Shown: positions 1 to 9,201 of the stretch, piece after piece | Layout of the letters: the number at the start of each line of letters is the position of its first letter | Numbering within the stretch: position 1 is the stretch's first letter | Assembly: GCA_002753135.1 (NCBI GenBank) | Contig: PDZV01000019.1 | Span: forward strand, 1-64,000 | DNA: 64,000 bases | From: Magnetococcales bacterium WMHbinv6 | GTDB lineage: Bacteria; Pseudomonadota; Magnetococcia; Magnetococcales; Magnetaquicoccaceae | Direction: 5' to 3' | Program-made: the position numbers and the translations under genes | The notes under the pieces: model-generated | Databases searched by the model: none | What the model saw: the letters and a program-made list of their open reading frames with translations, nothing else | What the model was told of the DNA's origin: nothing

Positions 1-452
1 CCAGACAAGGTTTGACCGGGATCCGGTTTGCCAAAAATGAACAGCAGCAGAGGGGGGAGAGCCAGCAAGGCGACGGCAATGGCAAGAAAATAGAGCAGCC
101 CCAGATATTTACCCAGAATGATTTCCATGCCGGAAAGGGGCGAGGAGGCGATGGCAGCCCAGGTGCCCCGCCGTTTTTCGTCGGCAAACAGACGCATGGT
201 AATCATGGGCATAATCAACAGCAACAGGACCGCTGCATTGCCCAGCATGGGCGAGATGGTCCAATCGGTCAAGGAGAGTTTGGCCATCTCACCATAGGCT
301 TGAAACTGGACCTGTTTGATTTGGTAATTGAAAACGGCAGCCATGAACATATAGGCGGAAATGGCGAACAGAACCGCCAGCAGGGTCCAGGCCAGCGGTG
401 ACAGGAACATGCTGCGCAGTTCCCGGTTGGCAATGGTCAAGATGGCTCTCAT
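1..452 (-). CDS. ABC-2 type transporter permease, partial
   Basis: Inner-membrane permease of an ABC exporter; only the first 150 or so codons lie in the window and the gene runs off the left edge. The start ATG (450-452) overlaps the stop of the ATPase gene as ATGA, so the two are translationally coupled. The N-terminus reads MRAILTIANRELRSMF, followed by a hydrophobic helix near residues 20-40 and another near 70-90, then the motif RLFADEKRRGT, which is typical of the GldF/NosY-like ABC-2 permease family. The substrate cannot be told from sequence; relatives act in gliding, copper-site maturation or polysaccharide export. Confidence 0.85.
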   Translation of the reverse strand, partial: MRAILTIANRELRSMFLSPLAWTLLAVLFAISAYMFMAAVFNYQIKQVQFQAYGEMAKLSLTDWTISPMLGNAAVLLLLIMPMITMRLFADEKRRGTWAAIASSPLSGMEIILGKYLGLLYFLAIAVALLALPPLLLFIFGKPDPGQTLS

Positions 453-1414
453 GCAGCTTCCTCGCTGGTGCTGGAGGGGGTGACGGCCTCTTCCTCGCGG
501 GTGGTCAGATTGAGGAAAATATCTTCCAAAGAGTTGCTGGAAGGCAACAGTTCGCGCAGATCCCACCCTTCGCTGACCGAGCGTTGCAGCAATTCGGGGA
601 TGGGATCCTGGTTGGTTTGAGGGAGTATGCTCCATCCGCCATCTTGGGCACGAATTTGCGCGATGCCGGGAATCTGTTGCAGAACTGCCGGGGAGGGTGG
701 GCGACTCCAGCGTAAAAAATAGGTGGTTTTATTGGAAGTTTTCTGTTCCAAACCCTCCAGGGTATCGTCGGCGACGATGCGTCCCTGGTTGATGACGGCC
801 ACCCGATTGCAGGTCATTCTCACTTCCGGCAAAATATGGGTGGAGAGCAGAACGGAGTGTTCACCGCCCAGTTCACGGATCAGTTGACGAATTTCCCGAA
901 TTTGGATCGGGTCCAGACCCACGGTTGGCTCATCGAGAATCACCACCTCCGGGCTGTGGACGATAGCCTGGGCAATACCGGCCCGCTGCTGGTATCCTTT
1001 GGAGAGATTGCGCAGCAGACGATTGGCGACGTGTGAGAGGCCGCAACGTTCCATGGTCTGTTCGACGGCTGCGGACAAACGATCACGACTGACCCGGCGC
1101 AAGGAGGCCAGATAGGTCAGATATTCGCGCACGGTCATATCACCGTAGATCGGGGGAGACTCCGGTAAAAATCCGATTTTGGCACGGGCTTCTACCGGGT
1201 TGGCGATCATGTCCAGGCCAGCGATATGCACGCTTCCCTCGCTGGGAGAGAGCAGACCAGCCAAAATGCGCATGGCCGTGGTTTTTCCGGCACCGTTGGG
1301 ACCCAAAAACCCCATGACTTCTCCCCGTTGCACTTGAAAGCCAATGGCATCCAACGCTTTGGTTGAGCCGTAATAGCGGGTCAGGTCAGAGATTTCAATC
1401 ATTATTTCCGGCAT
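449..1414 (-). CDS. ABC transporter ATP-binding protein (GldA-like)
   Basis: Cytoplasmic ATPase of 321 residues that powers the adjoining ABC-2 permease. Walker A GPNGAGKT lies at residues 38-45, the ABC signature LSKGYQQ at 137-143, Walker B VVILDE at 157-162 and the H-loop histidine at about 193. Roughly 100 residues follow the nucleotide-binding domain, as in GldA/CcmA-type ATPases of ABC-2 exporters. The start at 1414 is supported by GAGG eight bases upstream; MIEIS four codons on is an alternative. Its stop overlaps the permease start. Substrate unknown. Confidence 0.9.
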   Translation of the reverse strand: MPEIMIEISDLTRYYGSTKALDAIGFQVQRGEVMGFLGPNGAGKTTAMRILAGLLSPSEGSVHIAGLDMIANPVEARAKIGFLPESPPIYGDMTVREYLTYLASLRRVSRDRLSAAVEQTMERCGLSHVANRLLRNLSKGYQQRAGIAQAIVHSPEVVILDEPTVGLDPIQIREIRQLIRELGGEHSVLLSTHILPEVRMTCNRVAVINQGRIVADDTLEGLEQKTSNKTTYFLRWSRPPSPAVLQQIPGIAQIRAQDGGWSILPQTNQDPIPELLQRSVSEGWDLRELLPSSNSLEDIFLNLTTREEEAVTPSSTSEEAA

Positions 1415-1766
1415 GATGATTCCTCAATACTTTATGGTACGGATGGATCGAGCATCCAGCCGGAAATATAGGGACAACCGCTCTCTGCCGCAAGAGGGCA
1501 CGAAAGAATTCCATGGTGGCACTCGAGAGAAATGGAGAAAATGCGCAGGAATTAATCATGCAGTGATTAATTTTCAAGCATGTTGCATCGTTTTTAAGCG
1601 TGTTATTGCCTGGAAAAAGGTAGAAATCCAATAAAAAATTAATAATTATATATATTTAGTCGCTGTAATGCATTATGGCGTGTTTCTTGTAAGTTTGCAG
1701 CGACTCTTCAAGTCGGAAGAGGGGGGATTGTTAACGACCGACACACAGGAATGGCAGGTATAAGGG
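1415..1766. other. Intergenic region between divergent exporter and amt genes
   Basis: About 350 bases without a convincing gene. It becomes AT-rich at 1625-1665 and must carry divergent promoters for the ABC exporter (minus) and amt-glnA (plus). A perfect 9-bp inverted repeat is described separately. I looked for a sigma-54 element (GG-N10-GC with TGGCAC context) upstream of amt and did not find one. Confidence 0.6.
1550..1572. promoter_or_regulatory. 9-bp inverted repeat, operator-like
   Basis: AATTAATCA and TGATTAATT form a perfect dyad around the 5-base spacer TGCAG. With AT-rich arms and no T-run it looks more like a protein-binding site than a terminator. It lies between the divergent ABC exporter and amt-glnA and could control either. 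The regulator is not identifiable from sequence. Confidence 0.35.
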
Positions 1767-3065
1767 ATGAAGATTGGCATCAAATATGGAATCGGCTTGG
1801 GTGGAATGGTGTTTCCCACCTTGCTATGGGGGGCGGATGAGACGGTCAATCTGGCGAACACCGCCTGGATGTTGACCTCGACGACGTTGGTCCTGTTCAT
1901 GACCCTTCCGGGTTTGGCGCTCTTTTATGGAGGTATTGTTCGTACCAAAAATGTACTCTCCATCTTCATGCAGTGTTTTGCCATCACCTGTCTGGTCTCT
2001 GTACTCTGGTTTGCTTTTGTTTACAGTTTGGCTTTTGGTGAAGGTGGCGCGTTGCAGGATTGGATCGGCGGACTGGGAAAAGGTTTTCTCAGTGGTGTGG
2101 GGGTCGAGGCGGTCAGCAACGGTATTCCTGAGACGGTTTTTTCGGCATTTCAGATGACCTTTGCCATCATCACACCGGCGCTGGTGATTGGTGGCTTTGC
2201 GGAGCGGATGAAATTTTCGGCGGTTCTGTGGTTTGCGGTTTTGTGGCTGGTGTTGGTTTATGCGCCGGTTTGCCATTGGGTGTGGGGCGGTGGTTGGTTG
2301 GCAAAAATGGGATTTATGGATTTTGCCGGTGGGGCAGTGGTGCATGTCAATGCGGGTGCTGCCGCACTGGTGGCGGCACTGGTTCTGGGTAAACGGCGTG
2401 GTTTTCCGCATACCCTGATGTTGCCGCACAACATGACCATGGTCTTTACCGGTGCGGCCATGTTGTGGGTGGGTTGGTTTGGTTTTAACGCCGGAAGCGC
2501 CTTGGCGGCCAACGGTTCTGCCGGTATGGCCTTGTTGTCGACCCATATGGCTGCCGCCGCCGGATCCTTGGCCTGGATGGCCATGGAATGGGTGCGGCAT
2601 GGCAAACCCAGTATTTTGGGTATTGTGACCGGTATGGTCGCCGGTTTGGGTACTGTCACCCCGGCCTCCGGTTTTATCACGCCGATAGGTGCATTGTTGA
2701 TCGGCTTTTTGGCTGGTATCGTCTGTTATCTGGCGACCCAGTTCATTAAACGCACCTTGATGATCGATGATTCGTTGGACGTTTCACCGGTGCATGGGGT
2801 AGGTGGTGTGTTAGGCACTTTGTTGACAGGTGTGCTGGCGGCTCCCTTTTTGGGTGGGTTGGGCTACAGCACGCCGGAAGCAACCATGGCCAGTCAAATC
2901 GGTGTGCAGTTGATCGGTATTGCGGCTACGGCACTTTGGAGTGGTGGTTTCACCTATCTGATCTTCAAAGGTGTCGATGCCACCATCGGTTTGCGGGTCA
3001 GTGCAGAAGAAGAGACGGAAGGATTGGACCTGGTGTTCCACGATGAGAAGGGTTACAATCTCTAA
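1767..3065 (+). CDS. amt: Ammonium transporter
   Basis: Inner-membrane ammonium channel of the Amt/MEP/Rh family, 432 residues. A signal-type hydrophobic start ends near residue 22 (LLWGA), followed by the eleven helices expected for the family. The twin pore histidines are visible in VVHVNAG and PVHGVGG, and GGFAERMKF and CHWVWG are hallmark segments. The C-terminus LDLVFHDEKGYNL closely matches the second Amt in this window (31652-32974), so the two are paralogues. It lies 48 bases upstream of glnA on the same strand, so uptake and assimilation are probably co-transcribed. Unlike the second copy it has no PII gene beside it. Confidence 0.95.
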   Translation: MKIGIKYGIGLGGMVFPTLLWGADETVNLANTAWMLTSTTLVLFMTLPGLALFYGGIVRTKNVLSIFMQCFAITCLVSVLWFAFVYSLAFGEGGALQDWIGGLGKGFLSGVGVEAVSNGIPETVFSAFQMTFAIITPALVIGGFAERMKFSAVLWFAVLWLVLVYAPVCHWVWGGGWLAKMGFMDFAGGAVVHVNAGAAALVAALVLGKRRGFPHTLMLPHNMTMVFTGAAMLWVGWFGFNAGSALAANGSAGMALLSTHMAAAAGSLAWMAMEWVRHGKPSILGIVTGMVAGLGTVTPASGFITPIGALLIGFLAGIVCYLATQFIKRTLMIDDSLDVSPVHGVGGVLGTLLTGVLAAPFLGGLGYSTPEATMASQIGVQLIGIAATALWSGGFTYLIFKGVDATIGLRVSAEEETEGLDLVFHDEKGYNL

Positions 3066-3113
3066 TTTAGACAAATTTTCTATTCATCAATATCTTCGGA
3101 AGAGGAAAACGGT

Positions 3114-4535
3114 ATGTCTGACCAGGAAGCGATTCGCAAGGCTTTGGCCATGATTGACGAACACGATGTCAAGTTTGTGGACTTTCGGTTCACCGATTTT
3201 CGTGGCAAATGGCAACACATCACCACTCCCGCCCGCCGTTTGACCGAAGAGGTCTTCGAGAGCGGATTTGGTTTTGATGGCTCCTCTATTGCCGGTTGGT
3301 GCGAAATTCACCAGTCGGATATGGTGTTCAAACCAGATCCCCACACAGCAGTTCTCGATCCTTTCACCGATGCCACCACCATGATCCTGGTTTGTGATGT
3401 GGTCGATCCTTTCACGGGGGAAGGTTACAGCCGTGATCCCCGCGCTGTTGCCAAACGGGCTGCTGCCTATCTGCAATTCAGCGGTGTGGCCGATACCTGC
3501 TATTGTGGTCCGGAAGCGGAGTTTTTCATCTTCGATTCTGTGCGTTACAAAATCAGCATCAACACCGTGATGTCGACGATCGACGCGGAAGAGGGTAGCT
3601 GGAACACCGATACCGACTATGAAGAGGGCAACTCCGGCCACCGTCCGGGTGTCAAGGGTGGTTATTTCCCGGTACCGCCGGTGGACTCTTTCCAGGATTT
3701 GCGTTCCGAGATGTCGATGTTGATGGAAGAGATGGGTATTATCATCGAGTTTCATCACCACGAAGTGGCGACCGCCGGTCAGTGCGAAATCGATATGCAG
3801 TTTGGTGATCTGCTGAGCATGGCCGACAATATCCAGAAGTATAAATATGTGGTGCATAATGTTGCCCACAATGCCGGCAAGACCGTCACCTTTATGCCCA
3901 AGCCGATGGGTGGTGACAATGGTTCCGGTATGCATGTGCATATGTCTCTGTGGAAGGATGGCAAGCCGTTGTTTTCCGGCAACCGTTATGCGGATCTTTC
4001 CGACCTGGCTTTGCACTTCATCGGTGGCATCAAAAAGCATGCGCGTTCCTTGAATGCTTTCACCAACAGCACCACCAACTCTTACAAGCGTTTGATTCCC
4101 GGTTTTGAAGCGCCGGTGTTGTTGGCGCACTCTGCCCGCAACCGTTCGGCCAGCATCCGTATTCCGGCCTCTTCCTCCCCGAAAGGCAAACGGTGCGAAA
4201 TTCGTTTCCCGGATCCGGCCTCCAATCCCTATCTGGCATTTGCCGCTTTGCTGATGGCAGGTTTGGACGGTATCGAGAACAAGATTGATCCCGGTGCCCC
4301 GATGGATAAAAACCTGTATGATCTGCCACCAGAAGAGTTGAAGCAAATTCCGACCGTGTGCGGTTCACTGCGCGAAGCTCTGGCTGCTTTGGATGCCGAT
4401 CGTGAATATCTCAAGAAGGGTGATGTGTTCAGCGACGATCTGATCGATGCCTGGATCGAGTTGAAGATGAGTGAGGTGTATCGCACCGAGCATACCCCGC
4501 ATCCGGTTGAATTTGAGATGTACTATAGCGTCTAA
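3114..4535 (+). CDS. glnA: Glutamine synthetase, type I
   Basis: Condenses glutamate and ammonia to glutamine using ATP; cytoplasmic dodecamer. At 473 residues it matches the usual GSI length. Visible motifs: GFDGSSIAG near residue 50, the ATP/glutamate segment [16 protein letters not shown], and [10 protein letters not shown], which holds the tyrosine that is adenylylated in GSI-beta enzymes. The start follows GGAAGAGGAAAA. It is downstream of amt and ends in a strong hairpin terminator. In most proteobacteria glnB/glnK sits beside glnA; here the PII gene is instead with the second Amt at 33 kb. Confidence 0.97.
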   Translation: MSDQEAIRKALAMIDEHDVKFVDFRFTDFRGKWQHITTPARRLTEEVFESGFGFDGSSIAGWCEIHQSDMVFKPDPHTAVLDPFTDATTMILVCDVVDPFTGEGYSRDPRAVAKRAAAYLQFSGVADTCYCGPEAEFFIFDSVRYKISINTVMSTIDAEEGSWNTDTDYEEGNSGHRPGVKGGYFPVPPVDSFQDLRSEMSMLMEEMGIIIEFHHHEVATAGQCEIDMQFGDLLSMADNIQKYKYVVHNVAHNAGKTVTFMPKPMGGDNGSGMHVHMSLWKDGKPLFSGNRYADLSDLALHFIGGIKKHARSLNAFTNSTTNSYKRLIPGFEAPVLLAHSARNRSASIRIPASSSPKGKRCEIRFPDPASNPYLAFAALLMAGLDGIENKIDPGAPMDKNLYDLPPEELKQIPTVCGSLREALAALDADREYLKKGDVFSDDLIDAWIELKMSEVYRTEHTPHPVEFEMYYSV

Positions 4536-4564
4536 CGCTTTGAATTTGCCGTGTTGTTTCTGAT

Positions 4565-4594
4565 TGCCGGACGGGAAACCGTCCGGCATTTTGT
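4565..4594 (+). terminator. Rho-independent terminator of glnA
   Basis: A perfect 10-bp stem (TGCCGGACGG / CCGTCCGGCA) with a GAAA tetraloop is followed by TTTTGTT, 30 bases after the glnA stop. Confidence 0.85.
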
Positions 4595-4613
4595 TGGTGG
4601 GGCATCCGGCAAG

Positions 4614-4641
4614 GGTAACCTGCTGCGCGAAGGTAACCTGC
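4614..4641. repeat. Direct repeat GGTAACCTGC, two copies 18 bp apart
   Basis: GGTAACCTGC occurs at 4614-4623 and 4632-4641, just upstream of the candidate promoter for the outer membrane factor genes. Spacing of 18 bases is not a whole number of helical turns, so it may be chance, but the position suits an activator site. Confidence 0.25.
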
Positions 4642-4649
4642 CAATAACC

Positions 4650-4678
4650 TTGTCATTGTCCTCTGTATTTTGTCTAAC
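4650..4678 (+). promoter_or_regulatory. Candidate sigma-70 promoter for the TolC-like genes
   Basis: TTGTCA and TCTAAC are separated by 17 bases, 5/6 and 4/6 matches to the -35 and -10 consensus. It lies about 245 bases before the predicted start at 4924 in a region with no other gene, which would give a long leader. Prediction only. Confidence 0.3.
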
Positions 4679-4923
4679 TTTCTGTATTATCGGATAATTT
4701 TAGAAAAATTTATTGTTTCGCGGTCATTTTTCGGGTTGCCGGAGGCAGGTTGGTGTGTTACAATCCGCAAAATTCGCTTCAGAAAAACAATCATTATTAT
4801 TTGGTATTGATATTGCATGAGTTCCGTGGAGTCGCCTTGGTTTGCTGGAAAAGCGTTGGAGCGGGGATCGATTGGACAGGAGTTCATCATTTTTTCATCG
4901 ATGACGACAGGAGTCGGGCATTC

Positions 4924-6684
4924 ATGATCACAAGTGGCAAAAAAACGGGTTTGTCTTGCAGTGTGCTGGCTTTGCTGGCGGGGATGGCAGTGGCTGCACC
5001 TGCACTGCCGGCATGGAGCATGACCATGCGTGAGGCGGTAGAGTTGGCGGTAAAAACCTACCCGGAGGTGCAGGCAGCCGAAGAGTATGGCAAGTCGTTG
5101 GATCAAAAGGTCCGACAAGCTTTTGCAGGCTATCTGCCGCGTTTGGATTTTACCGCTGGTTATGGTCGGGAACGTTCCGACAACACCACCACCCGCTCGG
5201 CCAATACGACGGCAGGCCGTTCCGGTCATTGGCTGGAGTTGGATCGGGGCGAAACTGGCGTCATGTTGAAACAAAATGTTTTCGATGGATTTGATACCAA
5301 ATCCAAGGTGGCGCAGGCCAGAGCCCAATTGCAGGGGGCGCAGGCCCGCTTGGCTTTGACCTCGGACAATGTGGCGTTACAGGCCGTGCAGTCGTATGTC
5401 GAACTGGTGATGAAGCATATCCAGCTGGAATTGATCAAGGATAATGTCCTGTTGCACCAGCGGATTTTGTCGAAGGTGCAGCGCAAATATGAAGGGGGAG
5501 CCGGGCCGCAGGCTGACGTACATCAAGCAAAAAGCCGCACCTATTTGGCCTCGGCCAATCATGCCAGCAACCAGGCAGCGTACAAAAATGCCCAGGCAAA
5601 ATTTTCCGAGATTATTGGCGTAGCGCCCTTGAAAGAGCAGGAGATGGTCCGCCCGCAGGTTCCGGAAGAGTTGCTGCCCAAATCGGTGGAAGAGGCATTG
5701 GAAGTGGCCTTGCGTGACAATCCGGAGTTGGCGGCGGCACGCATGGCGGTGAAGGCGTCCGAATCGGGTGTGGATGTTGCCAAGGCAGGTTTGATGCCTC
5801 GGGTGGATGTGGAGTTGAGTGCCAGCAACAATGCCAATGTCAGCGGGGTTGAAGGCCATTCCCAATCGGCAGCTGCCATGTTGCGGATGAATTATAACGC
5901 TTTTGCCGGTGGGGCAGACATGGCCCGTGTCGGCGAACAGCGCAATCTGCTGGAACAGGCCAGACAACTTCAGGATAAAACGCAGCGGGCTTTGGAGGAA
6001 AATACCCGTGAGTCCTGGAACAAATTGACCATGGCCCAGACCCGTATCGGCTTCATGCGTCAGCACTATGAAGTCAGCAAGCAGGTGACCGCTTCCTACC
6101 ACGATCAGTTCAAGATGGGTAAGCGGACGTTGTTGGATGTGCTGAACTCGGAAAATGAGCTGTTTGCCGCCAAAAATGGATTGTTGGTCGAAGAGTTGAC
6201 CTATATCAAGAGTGCCTACGAGCTGTTTGCCCGCATGGGTTTGTTACAGCAAGCGGTGACCAGTCAATTGCCCCCCCCTGTTGATGGGCTGATGGACAAG
6301 GAAAAGCGCGATCTTGATCCCAACCGCATGGAAGAGGATGCACCGAAGGCAAGTGGTTCTGACAACAAAAAAGCTTCCGGAAAAAACGATCTGAAGACAC
6401 AAGCCGAGCCTGCGGCAAACCCGGATGCGGCGATGGGGTCGGTGCAATTGCCGGAAGTGGCTCCGATGCGTGCTGCTTACGGCAAGCCGGGTGTCAATCG
6501 GGAGAGTGCTGCCCGGCAAGATGTGATGGATGAAACCGACGCAGAACAGGCTGTATTGGCGGCTGCCGTGATGCCAGAGGAGACAAACTCCCAGCAAGCG
6601 GTGCAGCGAAAAGCAACGGATCAGAAAGAATCGATCTTCCAGGCAGCAGTCAATGCGATTATGGGAGATTCGCCAGCGCGTTGA
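4924..6684 (+). CDS. TolC-family outer membrane efflux protein (first copy)
   Basis: Outer membrane channel-tunnel of a type I secretion or efflux system, 586 residues from this start. The reading frame is open back to 4750, but the start at 4924 gives a standard signal peptide (MITSGKKTG then a hydrophobic core ending at ALPAWS), preceded by AGGAG. The two OEP repeats span roughly residues 35-440, with long alpha-helical stretches and the DNPELAAARMAVKASESGVDVAKAG-type segment. After that comes a 130-residue low-complexity tail rich in Asp, Lys and Ala that is not part of the fold. A second TolC-like gene follows after 48 bases. No inner-membrane partner is adjacent. Confidence 0.88.
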   Translation: MITSGKKTGLSCSVLALLAGMAVAAPALPAWSMTMREAVELAVKTYPEVQAAEEYGKSLDQKVRQAFAGYLPRLDFTAGYGRERSDNTTTRSANTTAGRSGHWLELDRGETGVMLKQNVFDGFDTKSKVAQARAQLQGAQARLALTSDNVALQAVQSYVELVMKHIQLELIKDNVLLHQRILSKVQRKYEGGAGPQADVHQAKSRTYLASANHASNQAAYKNAQAKFSEIIGVAPLKEQEMVRPQVPEELLPKSVEEALEVALRDNPELAAARMAVKASESGVDVAKAGLMPRVDVELSASNNANVSGVEGHSQSAAAMLRMNYNAFAGGADMARVGEQRNLLEQARQLQDKTQRALEENTRESWNKLTMAQTRIGFMRQHYEVSKQVTASYHDQFKMGKRTLLDVLNSENELFAAKNGLLVEELTYIKSAYELFARMGLLQQAVTSQLPPPVDGLMDKEKRDLDPNRMEEDAPKASGSDNKKASGKNDLKTQAEPAANPDAAMGSVQLPEVAPMRAAYGKPGVNRESAARQDVMDETDAEQAVLAAAVMPEETNSQQAVQRKATDQKESIFQAAVNAIMGDSPAR

Positions 6685-6732
6685 TCACTGTGAATAGCGA
6701 CCGGATTTAAGCCGGTTATTCGGATAATTGGC

Positions 6733-8394
6733 ATGAAATTGACACACAAGTGGATGGCCGTACCCCCTTTTTGCAGCGTGAGGTGGCGCAAAGCAGGGGT
6801 GGCGGCCTTCATTTTTTTCCTGATGTTCTCTTCTCTGAGTCAGGCGGAGCAAACGCTCAACGGAACCCCGTTTGCGCAGGTGTTGGAGTCGGCACTGCAG
6901 AGCAATCCGAAGATTGTGGCGGCCAAGGCGACGTTGATGGCCACCAAAGAAAAGTTTGATCAAAGTCTGGCAGCCTTGTTGCCGGAGGTATCGGGCGGTG
7001 CCTCGCATACCCGTTATTCCGATACCTGGACCGATAATACCAGCTCCAGCAATCCCCCCTTTCGTTTTTTTCTCAGTTTGCAGCAACCTTTATTTCGCAG
7101 GCAGTTGTTGCTGGCTTTGCAACAGAGCAAACCGATGATTGCGGCAGCGGAGGAGGATTATCAGGCCACGGTGCAATCGGTATTGCTGGAGAGTATCCAG
7201 GCGATGGTATCCGTGCTGTTGACCGGCAATGTGGCGCGTTTGGCAGAAGATAATTTATTGTTGACCCAACACAATCTGCAAGCGGCGATGGCGAGGCGGC
7301 AGGCCGGAGATTTGACCAAGACCGATGTGGATCAGGCGACGGCGCGGGTGGCTTCGGCGGAGGCGGAATTGATTCGCGCTCGCAATGAAGCGATGGTTGC
7401 CCGGGCACGTTGTGAAGAGGTGACCGGCATGGCCGTACCGGACAATCTGACCGTACCGGATGTACCGATCTCTTTGATCAAGGGTTCCCTGGCCGAATTA
7501 TCGGAACAGAGGGAAGGCAGGCCGGATTTGAAGGCGGCCCGTTTTCGCCTGGACTCTGCCGATGTGGCGGTTGATATTGAAAAGGCGGGTCACTATCCGA
7601 TGGTGGACATGCAGGCAACGGCGTTGACCTATCGGGGGGGCAGTAACGCAAAAATCAGTGGGGAAAACCAATACAGTTTTGCGGTGCAGTTGACCGTGCC
7701 GCTCTTTTCCGGAGGCAAGATTTTTTCCCGTACCCGTGAGGCGTTGGAGATCAAAAATGCCCGGGAAGCGGATTGGCAGCGGGTGGACAGGCAGGCATTG
7801 CGGGAGATCAAACAGGCTCATTTGTTGATGTACAGTGCCAAGGCGACGGTCTCCTCTTCAGAGGCGGCCTATTCGTTCTATAAACAGGCGGTCAAGGGGA
7901 TCGAAGAGGAGTTTGCCGCAGGATTCCGCACGGTGATTCAGTTGTTGGAGTTGCAGAATCAGCTGTTTCGTTCCGAGACGGATCTGGTTAAAACGCGCTA
8001 TGAGTGGGTATCTTCCCAATATCAGTTGCTGCAGACGACTGGTCAGTTGACCCCGGAGCGTCTGGCCCTGCCGGATTGGCAGGCCTATGGTGCCGCAGAC
8101 GGCTCGGCATCGACCTCTTTGGGCATGTTGGAACAGTTATTGGAGACGATCAAGCAGGCACCTGGCAGCAAGCCGGAAGCGGCAAAAGAGGCGGCGGTGC
8201 AACCTGCCAAACCGCATGTCCAGCGCATGGCACAACCGACGGCACCTGCACCGATACAGTTGCAATGGAGTCGTCGCCTGCAGGATGATGAGACAGAGGG
8301 GAGAGTGACAGGCGACGATGGCTCGGTTTTGCCCGTTGCGCTGCCGTGGGCCAAGCTCAATCTGCAAAGCAGCAATCGTATCCAGCCCCATTAG
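6733..8394 (+). CDS. TolC-family outer membrane efflux protein (second copy)
   Basis: A second outer membrane factor of 553 residues, co-oriented with the first and only 48 bases downstream, so likely the same operon. The signal peptide core is VAAFIFFLMFSSLSQA. The family pattern of two repeats is visible: LESALQSNPKIVAAKATLMA at the start of the first and GRPDLKAARFRLDSADVAVD at the second. The tail after residue 455 is Ala/Pro/Gln-rich and probably disordered. The two copies differ strongly in sequence, so this is an old duplication or separate acquisition rather than a recent tandem repeat. Confidence 0.88.
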   Translation: MKLTHKWMAVPPFCSVRWRKAGVAAFIFFLMFSSLSQAEQTLNGTPFAQVLESALQSNPKIVAAKATLMATKEKFDQSLAALLPEVSGGASHTRYSDTWTDNTSSSNPPFRFFLSLQQPLFRRQLLLALQQSKPMIAAAEEDYQATVQSVLLESIQAMVSVLLTGNVARLAEDNLLLTQHNLQAAMARRQAGDLTKTDVDQATARVASAEAELIRARNEAMVARARCEEVTGMAVPDNLTVPDVPISLIKGSLAELSEQREGRPDLKAARFRLDSADVAVDIEKAGHYPMVDMQATALTYRGGSNAKISGENQYSFAVQLTVPLFSGGKIFSRTREALEIKNAREADWQRVDRQALREIKQAHLLMYSAKATVSSSEAAYSFYKQAVKGIEEEFAAGFRTVIQLLELQNQLFRSETDLVKTRYEWVSSQYQLLQTTGQLTPERLALPDWQAYGAADGSASTSLGMLEQLLETIKQAPGSKPEAAKEAAVQPAKPHVQRMAQPTAPAPIQLQWSRRLQDDETEGRVTGDDGSVLPVALPWAKLNLQSSNRIQPH

Positions 8395-8442
8395 GATCCT
8401 GGCGAAAATAACTTGTGCAGAGGTCAGAAAGGATAGAGGACG

Positions 8443-9201
8443 ATGGGTAACAAAGTATCGTTATGGACCGTGGCAATGGCATCATTGATGATTTTTGCCG
8501 GCACGGTTTTGGCTTGGCGCTGGATGCAAAGCTCTGCCGATGGTCCTTTGTTTCCGGCTGGTTTATCCAGTGCGGTGTTGCCGTCTCCCCGTCCCGTACA
8601 ACCGTTTACCTTGCAGGATCAGGATGAAAAGTCGTTTACTCTTGATCAGTTGCGTGGTCGGTGGACCTTTTTGTTTTTTGGCTATACCCATTGCCCCGAT
8701 ATTTGCCCGATGGCGTTGGGGGTGTTGGGTGATGTGTTCCGGCAGTTGCAGGAAAAGGCGGGCAATCATTTAACCAACAGTCAGGTGGTCTTTGTTTCGG
8801 TTGATCCCAAGCGGGACTCCGCTGCCCATATTCGGCAATATGTACAATTTTTTAATCCTGCTTTCAAGGGGTTGACCGGAACGGATGAGCAGATTCGTGC
8901 CTTTGCCTTTCAGGTGGGGGCGACCTATTTTACGGCAGCCGATTTTCGCGATGCCGATAAGGGGGAAGCGAACAAGGGGGAGCCTGGCAAAGGAGAGAAC
9001 AGTAAGGGGGAGGAAAAAGGCGACAAAGACGCTGACCTGATCAGTCACACCAGCGCCATTTTTCTCTTGGATCCGATGGCCCGTTTAACCGCCATGTTTC
9101 CCGAATACAACAATGCCGATAAAATTGTCGAGGAGTACGGCAAAATTCGGGAATATGTCCGCTCCCGCCGATTGTACGGCGAAGCGGCCTTTAATCAGTA
9201 G
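8443..9201 (+). CDS. SCO1/SenC-family copper-binding thioredoxin-like protein
   Basis: Membrane-anchored periplasmic protein of 252 residues that helps assemble the CuA site of cytochrome oxidase. One N-terminal helix (about residues 8-27) is followed by the Sco domain with the copper motif CPDICP near residue 87 and the ligand histidine in ISHTSA. Between them, near residues 170-195, is an unusual lysine/glutamate/glycine-rich insert with repeated KGE units. The conserved Cys, Cys and His are all present, so copper binding should be intact. It follows the TolC genes by 48 bases and is convergent with the MFS gene, overlapping it by 11 bases. Confidence 0.92.
   Translation: MGNKVSLWTVAMASLMIFAGTVLAWRWMQSSADGPLFPAGLSSAVLPSPRPVQPFTLQDQDEKSFTLDQLRGRWTFLFFGYTHCPDICPMALGVLGDVFRQLQEKAGNHLTNSQVVFVSVDPKRDSAAHIRQYVQFFNPAFKGLTGTDEQIRAFAFQVGATYFTAADFRDADKGEANKGEPGKGENSKGEEKGDKDADLISHTSAIFLLDPMARLTAMFPEYNNADKIVEEYGKIREYVRSRRLYGEAAFNQ

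Noticed and set aside
12-401. 129-codon plus-strand reading frame at the left edge
   Set aside because: It is the antisense of the ABC-2 permease, whose start overlaps the ATPase gene.
1824-2600. Long minus-strand reading frame opposite amt
   Set aside because: It has no family-like features, and amt on the plus strand has clear pore motifs.
4750-4923. Longer start for the first TolC-like protein
   Set aside because: The extra 58 residues are not signal-like, whereas ATG 4924 gives a standard signal peptide.
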